Shown here: positions 15,101 to 24,327 of the stretch, piece by piece | Layout of the letters: the number at the start of each line of letters is the position of its first letter | Position numbering within the stretch: position 1 is the first letter of the stretch | Assembly: GCA_907164885.2 (NCBI GenBank) | Contig: OU015490.1 | Span: 238,886,702 to 238,950,701, forward strand | From: Dolomedes plantarius | Taxonomy: Eukaryota; Arthropoda; Arachnida; Araneae; Dolomedidae | Direction: 5' to 3' | Length of the DNA: 64,000 bases | Position numbers and translations under genes: made by a program | The notes under the pieces: model-generated | Databases searched by the model: none | Told to the model about the DNA's origin: nothing | The model's input: only the letters and a program-made list of their open reading frames with translations

Positions 15101-18100
15101 TCTCGAAGAAAGAATTTTTCACCCATACGCAGAGGGGTGGAGGGAAGGGAACTTCTCGTTGGGGGGGGGGGGGGGGGAAAATAATTTTTCTTCTGCCTGC
15201 GACTGTTTGCAAGACGTCGGATACGTAACCAAAATATTTAAATACCTTTAGTGTTTCCATTCTCTGACAATAGTTTCTGAAGGAACCGGCTAGTTTTTAA
15301 ATATTTCTACATTTTTAAGCATAAACAATGATATCTAACATCATACTTAAAATTTAAGAGATCACAACATTCATATGAATGTATTTTCTTAAAGCAGAAT
15401 ATAATATTTAAAAATTTAATATCACTTCAGATTATAAAAGGTATATTTAATCCTCAAAAGTGACATCTTTTGAAGTAATAAAAAAAAATATATCACCTGA
15501 GCATTACCTCAATTTATTTTCAGATTTCCACAAACTGAATGCCTTTTGAAGATACCTCTGGTGAGCTAAAAAATCACCAGATGACAATAGTTTTAACAAA
15601 GAGAAGGCACATTCTCTGTCAACTTGAACTGAAGAAAATAACTTCTGAAGAAACTGTTCTTCTAATACTAATAAAGTTTTAGCTTGTACAGTGTTTTCAG
15701 GATCTTGAATGAGAGGTAAAATACATTTCAACCATGCATCTTGAATTTCAGAGTTTTCCCAATATGCTTCTAATATAACAGTCAAAGATTGTATCATCTG
15801 TTTTCTGACAACAATATTTGCATCTTTAGCTGCAGAATCAAAAAACTGAAAAATAAAAATTAAGAGTAACTTTATGGTTCAAATAAATAATAATAATTTT
15901 AAAAAGTGATAACAAACTTTTTACAAAACCAGAAAGACGTTTTAGCTTCAAGTATTTCTAACCCTTTACAAAAGCAACAGTTGTTTTCACTATTTTCAAA
16001 CCAAGGATAAAGGGCCTTTCAGGCCCTATCAGGTACCTCATGAGCTATTTCTAACTATGACTCATAATAATACTTAAAAAAAAAAAAAGGTTCATGTTTC
16101 ACGATTTTTTTTTTTAATCATCCAGACCATTGGATGAAATTGTACCATCCATAGAAGAGCGGTGCCATTGCTTTGATAGAGGTTAGACTTCTACCTGTTG
16201 GTCCGCAGAAGGTATTTTATTTCCCTTCTACCATCCAATTAAAATTCCAGATCCACCAGAGACATGCCCTTTAGGGATTACAGGCTCCCCCAAAGGCACC
16301 TAATCTGGCAGCTGCTATTAGCCAGGCTTTTGGTTCTATTTAGACTTTTTTCTTCTGTACTATTTGTAAACCTGATAATCTGAAGGTCCTTATCCCAGGT
16401 TCCTTCACTATAAAAAGCTATTCGAAATCGGCTTAGATACCACAATTGGCACGCTCATGAATCTCGTAAAAAGCACCAAATAAGTGGGAGATTCTTCGCC
16501 TATCTGCCTTGGACTCGACTGTCTACGGGCGCCGTTAGATTTCAGTCAAGTAGTTATCTCTCTTCAAACGAAACACTTCAAGCATCTCGAAAGCATAGGA
16601 GACGTGATTGTCTTGGGATCACCAGTATAGCGCTGAAGAATTTGGAGTCAAACATTTTTATTTACCAGAGAGAATATAGAAAGAAGCTACAACCGATGCA
16701 TCAATTCATACCATTTTATCCTCCCAATTTTTTTCTAAGCAAAAGAATAACATCATATATAAAAATATAGCACGTTCGCTATTTTCTTCACTTCACTTCA
16801 ACGTGAAGTATAAATACAAGGTTTTTACACGTGCCATCATTAATTTATAAACCCGCTGGTGCTGACGTCAAAGCTATTATCTTTTTCTAACATACATACA
16901 AGTTTTAGCAATAAAAATAAATACCATATACTTCGAAAGTAGAACAATTTAAACACACAGCAAACACTTAGCCAAATAAAAGTAATACAATGAATGAATA
17001 GTATTGTAAATCTGTATCGTCGTTTCTTTTGTGGCTTATTGAAGGTGCTATTACTCATCTTCATTCAGTCCCAATTAAGAATGTCGGATGTGAGTCTGAC
17101 AAAACAACACTAGATGAAATATACATATTAAATTAAAGCCTATTTGTGTTTTTTAAAAACTTTTTAGAGTACACTTTTTTTTTACATTTATTATACACAT
17201 ATAAGATTTATAATACTGAATCATTCCATGTGAAATCAACACAGTGATTCGGAATAACCCCCCCCCCCCCCCTTCCTGATTTTGATGATTTTTGGCACAC
17301 TTGCAGGTTTCATGGACATATGAAAAAATGTCAATTCTTAGTGATCTTACTTCATCCATTCAAAGTTATTTAATATTAAAATTTATATTTTTTACAAAAA
17401 AACACCACATATGTCAGTCTTAAAATGGCTGTAAAACAGTGATCATTGAGATACAGACCTGAACTTAGGCTCATTTTAAAGCCCTTTTCCAAGGCATGAA
17501 AGGTTTTATAGTAAAATTTTTTTCAAAAAATTTTACAATTTTTAATAATTTAAAATCTATTTGAAAATTTAAAACTTGAGTTTCTCAAAAAGTAACAATT
17601 TAAAAACTTTGAAAAAATTCTCAAAATGAGCTTATATCATCATCTAATAGCACCCAAAATCTTATTTTGGGATCTCTATGAGATCCTGAGATATAGGAGG
17701 TATAATGTATGCATTTTCGCATAGATAACAGCGAGATAAATTGACAAAATTTTTTTCTTTCTAATGCGGCAGACGATTGGACATTATTAAAAAAAATATT
17801 AAAATACAGTAAAAGAAATGTTCCTCAAACTGTAATATATTTTTTAGTATGTTCTATTAGATTTAATTTGAATATTTTCTACTTCATTTTGTCTATGAAA
17901 AAAAAATATATATATATATACATGACACGTTGATTGTTTTACACCCGTTTTAAAATCATCTCCATGCAGTCATTGTGTCAGTTATTTAGCTGGGCGAGTG
18001 GCAGGCACTAACTCAATAAACAGTCCATGATCTTTTTACTCCTTCTTTATTGCTTTTCTTCAACTAACCATGCTCCAGGGCATTATTCTTCGCTTAGCCA

Positions 18101-18451
18101 TTTTGAAAACTCATTCGGCACGCAGCCGCATGCTTCCGCGGTCAACGAGAATCCCCAGCAATCTACCGCCAAAACCTACTTTCTGAGAGTTCATGCCGTC
18201 CAGCGCATGTGCAGACCCCTCCCATCGAGCATCTGGAAGTCCCTTCTGCTGACGTTCACTTTTACTCTGCACCAAAAACCTGTACTATTCTAAAATTAGA
18301 CCCTTTTGCTAGAATTGTTCGTGTTTTTGACCAGACTGTCGCCTCTAAAAGGAGAATTTCCCTACAGAATACATGTGCTTTGCTAAATTGATTGTTAATT
18401 TCTTACTATTTTACCCCCCCCCCTGTACTTCTCAATTATGTTTTGACAGAT

Positions 18452-18493
<42 letters not shown>

Positions 18494-21400
18494 CATTAAT
18501 TGCACATTACATTGACTGTTGTATTTAATTTGAATGTACTCTGTAGCGAAGTATGGGTTTTCAGCTAGTTATATATATTATAAGTATGCACTTTTCTAGA
18601 ACATCCAGCCTAGCTCTAAATCATTTTTTTTTTTTACGGAATCATACATAGAGTTTACCAGTTTAGAAACATGGAAGTAGCACATGCACATCGATCACAT
18701 CTTCATTTCTGGGAGGACATGAAATCTTGCACAATCTCCTCAACCTTTCTCACCTTGTTGCCTTGTAAACTGCAAGTTCGACCAGTTGGTGTGATGGGGT
18801 TCACCTTGCAGATCCCATTTGAAGAGGGATTCCACAGTACATCAGGTATTGTAGGGTATGAAAACAAGGAGATGGTCCTCAAGAATGAAGAAATGTTACT
18901 TTTACTTTGTTAACATCTTCTATTTTAGCTAAAACATAGCTTAGGTACCAGTGGCACACCCAGGGGGGGGGCGCAAGGGGTCCTGCCCCCCCCAAAGAAA
19001 TAGAAATTTAGAAATTGCATTATAAATATTTTTATCCGTTCATATTGCCCCCCCCCCCCCATGCATTATAAATATCTTTATTCATTCATCTCGTCCCCTC
19101 CCCAAGAAAAAATCCTGGGTGAGCCACTGTTAGGTACCATTTTTCAAAGGTAGATTTCCAAAAAAATTATATTATTTTTCAGATAGGTCAGCAACCCAAT
19201 ACAAAAATAAAAAGAACTTTTTAAATTATGAAATTATTAATCTACAGCCTTCAGTATAAAGAATTTGGGGTTGAAGCCAAATGGCATTTTTCAGCCATTG
19301 CCCATATGTGAGGGGCACAGTAAAATGATTGGCAGCCTTGGCTAGCCTGCAGTGACCTTAACCCGGGAGCAGGCGCGCGAAAAAAACGAACAGGGTTGGC
19401 GAACGGGGTTGACGTCTGTATCATCAAAGTTCTCATACCCGAACGTTTTTCTTTGCTCTGTACATCATAAATGGTGTGCAAAATTAATTTTATAACTAAA
19501 TTAAAGTATAAGATACATTTAATAACATTTTTAATGTGAATAAAGGCTATTTACAATTAACTTGTGCATTTTCTACAGATAGAAGCCATATGCTCCATGC
19601 ATATATTTTTTTGACATTTTTCACACGTAAATCGTGTCTTGCGATCTTTCTTATTTGGTCATTCAGTACACCTTTTGTAAACTGTTTTTGCCTTCTTATT
19701 AGGGGGTTCCACTTCTTTTTCTGGGTTCAATTTTTCTTTTATACTTTTTGGAAGAATCACTTGGTGGCTTCTATTCTCTCTGTAATCTTCGATAAGCTGC
19801 AAACCCAAATGCTTCAGGAAAGCACGTCTGCTTTCATATTGAGATGGAGGAGTTTTTGCAGAAACTCGTACAACAGTACAAAATTTCTCTTTTTTCCATT
19901 TTTTTTTTATCTCGTCCAACATAAAAATAATTTTGATTTGACGAATCATTTTGACGAATCTATCTTTGATTTGACGAAATCTACTTCGATATCTGTGTCA
20001 CCATCTGTTGATGAATCATGATTGCTATTATATTCTTCATCATTATCAAATTCTTCTTCGTCATCAAATAAACTTTCTTCATCCGTTAAAACTGTATCAT
20101 CAAAGTTCTCAAACGCTTCATTTCTTCATCGTACGTGAGATTACGCGCCATATTTGTAAGGCGTCTGACTCCCGTGACGGAAAAAATCTGAGTGGCAATG
20201 ATGGGCGCACTGGGTATAACATACCCGAAACACAAAATACCGGAATTTCTATTTTTTAGATTCGTCTGCGGACCTGGCCTGTCCAAGGTCATGACCCTAC
20301 ATTTAGCTATACTGAGACTCGTCCACTTTTAAACGAGGGGTCGGGAAATAGACAGAACAAAAGATGGGAGCGGGTATGTCCCACCCTGAGCGCCCGTTCC
20401 CGGGTTAAGAAGACCAAATACAGACTCCAAGACAACTCTTTGAATGGACAAATCATAATACAGTGAAATCTCGATCGATTATTCTCTGAATCATCATTTT
20501 CCCTGTGTTGTTTATTTCACCTAGTCCCAACTATTCTATTGTTTTGTTATGTTCCCGCATTTATCGTTCATGTTGAACTTCATTAAAAACAAAAACAAAA
20601 AAAAAAGATATGGTAAATATATATATAGCAGAATGTAGCAGTGGGCTGAAGCAGGAACAAGTAAAAAGAAGCAGTTGTTTAAAAACAAAAAAAACGTACG
20701 TTTATTTTCACCACAAAGTAAACTCGAGCTAACATTTAGTGTCGACGATAGCTTTCGGTCTGACACAATGCTCTGACTGACCCCAGCAAGATCTAAGTAA
20801 AGCCAGCATGTTATATACATTCAAACCACGTGTGTATCTGGCTGATTTGCATATGCAGAAAAATTTACACCAAATAAACATCAATATAATTGTCACAAAA
20901 GTAATACTTCACTTACAATAAATAACAAAAATTACTACACTTACAATAACAAATATTACAAAAATATATAAACACCGAAAAAAAAAGAAATGTTAAATTC
21001 AAATATCGCAACCAGCATTCGGGAATGACGTCCGAACATTGCAACTTGCGATCGCAAAGAAACGGTTACATCATATCATTCCCAAAGCATGCACCTCACA
21101 TGCTGTACAGGAAAAACATCATAACGTTTAACTTCCAAATTGAGAAGACAGAGAGTGGGGAGTATCCCTACAGTTCAGTTCAGTCAGTCCCTTGAAAAAC
21201 AATAGATCAAGTTTCCCCTGTATTTCCAACATAGATTTCACATATGTAAACCATGAAGAGTATATTCAAACAGAAGAACAATTGGCACACCAGTACAGCA
21301 AAACTGTAGCTATCCCAGGTATACAAAAGCTCCATGCATTTGTACCCACAAAGTATAGAACTAAAGAAACTGTCAAATCATTTTCTTCTGCACCCACATC

Positions 21401-24255
21401 AACCATCTTTCCTGTAGCAAGTTATGCAAATAGGTTGGGCTTCAGTGACATGAGTGGATATGTGGTTGCAGTCAATGGTGGCAAATGGTACCTAAGCTAT
21501 GTTTTAGCTAAAAATGAAGATGTAAACGAAGTATAAGTAACATTTCTTCATCTTCATGGACCATCTCCTTCATTTTCATACCCTACAAGACCTGATGTAC
21601 TGTGGATTCCCTCTTCAAATGTGATCTGCAAGGTGAACCCCATCACACCAACTGTTCAAACATACAGTTTACAAGGCAACAAGGTGAGAAACACTGAGGA
21701 GATTATGCAACAGCTCATAGCCTACCAGAAATAAAGATGCGATTCCTGTACATGTGATACTTTCATGTTTCTAAATTGATAAACTATGATTCCGTAACAA
21801 AAATTGATTTTGAGATAGGCTGGATTTCCAATAAGTGCATACTTATAGTCCGTGGTGGGATTCAAGTAAATTAACAACAGGTTCTACATCCTAATCAGTG
21901 GTGGGCTTCAGCTGGTTAGCACCGGTTCCGATGCGAACCAACACCTAATGTAGGTATCATTTCTACAGAACAGACTGAACCCTACCACTGTTTATAGTTA
22001 TACATATAACTATATTATATATGTATATAAATTATACACACTTATATAATTATATAAATATATACATATATGAATGAAAGATTTGGCATTTTTCCTCTAA
22101 CCATGCATACATTATACCTCCTATACTCAGAATCACAGAGATCCCAAAAAAGATTTTGGGTGCTAATATGCACTTATTTTGAGAATTTTTTCAAAATTTT
22201 AAAAATTGTCACTTCTGTTTTAAGACCACTAAGAATTTGGGGGGGGGGGGAGATAGTCATTCCGATTTTTACTAAAAATTTTGTTGATTTGACATAGAAT
22301 CACCTTATTATAAAAAATACAATATCTTCTGATTTCAATATCTTGAAGGATTTTATAAAGAATTAATGTACAGAAATACTAAATAAATTTCAAATTGAGT
22401 TTAGTCTTATTTTAAATATAAAAATAAAAAATATATATATAAATTTGTTTTAAAAAATGAACTTTCTCTATATCAAATAATTTTGAAAAGTACAAAATTC
22501 CCTACTGGAGTTCTCATTTAAATATGTGTATGGAAGATGAAAGAGAGTAAGAAAAAGATAGGAATTAAAAAAAAGGGGGAGGGAGGGTCAGAACATAATG
22601 AATGCTGCTTTTAAATGAATGAACTTGTTAAGAACTATACAAGTAGTGATAATTCCAAAATATTCTAAAAACTATAATTTGCAATGGGAATGATACCTAG
22701 ATAAGCCATAGAAAAAGAACGTGAGCTAAAAACTGTTTAGAAAACACTAAGCTGCTCATACATTTAATATAACATTATACAAACAAATATAAACAAAATC
22801 TAGAATGGCTGAACTCTAATTTCATAAAATTATGTCTGTAGTAATTCCCTAATCATATCGGATGGATTAGTTACATCACATGCTTTAAAAACTTTTTCAT
22901 AGAAGCCAAGTATTCGGCAAAAAAATTGTCATTGCAGGGCACTTGTCCATGAAGACATTCACACTTTAATCATGAAAATCATTGGTTGCTTTTAACGGGG
23001 ATACTGTACAAAGATTCCCAAACATATTGGCATACCACCCCCTTTTCAGAAAAAAAATCACTAAGTGCTTACGACTTCTCTGGAAATTTTTCCTCCTGAA
23101 GTGAATAAGTAGAGATGCAGTAACAAATTTGTGCCCTTTTATGTATCTATATTTCTACCTATGTCCTACAACACAGTAAAGAAAGATGTAAATAAAAAAC
23201 CTTAAAGCTTGAAAATATGAAATTAGTTCTTAAAACCAGCCATAGTAACATTCACATACACAGAAAATTAAGACAATGAAGGACATTAAAGTAAAAATTA
23301 CAAATTACATTCAAACTAATCTTAATCAGAAGGATGAACGTGGTGTACTGCTATCAATTTATTGATGTTCAGCTCTCTTTTTGTCAGCAGTATTTTTAAA
23401 TCATCACGATTAGCTACTTGTAGTTGGTTTCTGTTTTGAGTAAGACTGGACTGAACTGGAGTTCCACCCAACAGGATGAAGGAAATGCAATTAAAAGCTT
23501 TTGTACTATAGCCTATAATGCAGTATAAAGTATGGGGATACTCTAGATTTGTGTGCACGACCGCCATCTTGAATTTTTCCACCAGGGTTTGGCGCCTTTC
23601 GCTTGGCGATAATTATTGTGTTCTGGTACCTCCGCTGACATCTCCTTCTAACCAATGAAATCACGTATATATGCAGTATCATCCACTTTGGGAAACTCTG
23701 GTGCCACCTCTATTTTGATTGAATAGCCCCAGGGGTGAAATCTGGGGGATCATTCAGTAAAAAGTAAATGATGAACTTTGAGAAATTGACAATAAAAGAA
23801 TTTCTCATCCCTAGCTTATTCAAGATCATTAAACCAATCAGTATGAATCTTAGACAATATCTAAAAGGCTTCCATAATTGTCGTGATTGGGTGTAAAGAA
23901 AAATAAACTTTTGCCATACCCCCAAAATTTGTTTTTGTCAGAAAAAAAATAAAGGAAAATAGATTTTTTTAACAGTTAAGATTCCTTATTACCCCTGTTG
24001 CTCGCCAAGATGATTTCGCACCAATCCTTGTGCACGGCTCATTCTTTCGGCTTGGAAAACCCGCCCAACGAGCTACGTCACATGGGTTGTTGTAATAGTA
24101 AACTAGCTGGTTCAGAAGGTCAAAAGTCAGTGCATAGATTTCTTGTCTGCTGTATTTGCTGCTTGACCGCAGTTAGATTATCTTTATCTAACACGTGCTT
24201 CGCAACTATATGATTTTCTAATCTCCTTTTTCTAGTTTTTATATTTTATTTAAGC

Positions 24256-24327
<72 letters not shown>

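Noticed and set aside
12342..18568. A single 6.2-kb Helitron spanning helicase and 3' end
   Set aside because: NCAPD3 exon 2 lies inside this interval and is needed for the gene's frame, so one insertion cannot span it.
24000..24215. Helitron 3' end on the minus strand (CTAGT near 24103)
   Set aside because: The GCGAAGCACG motif lies about 100 bp from the CTAG, too far for the usual terminal hairpin arrangement.
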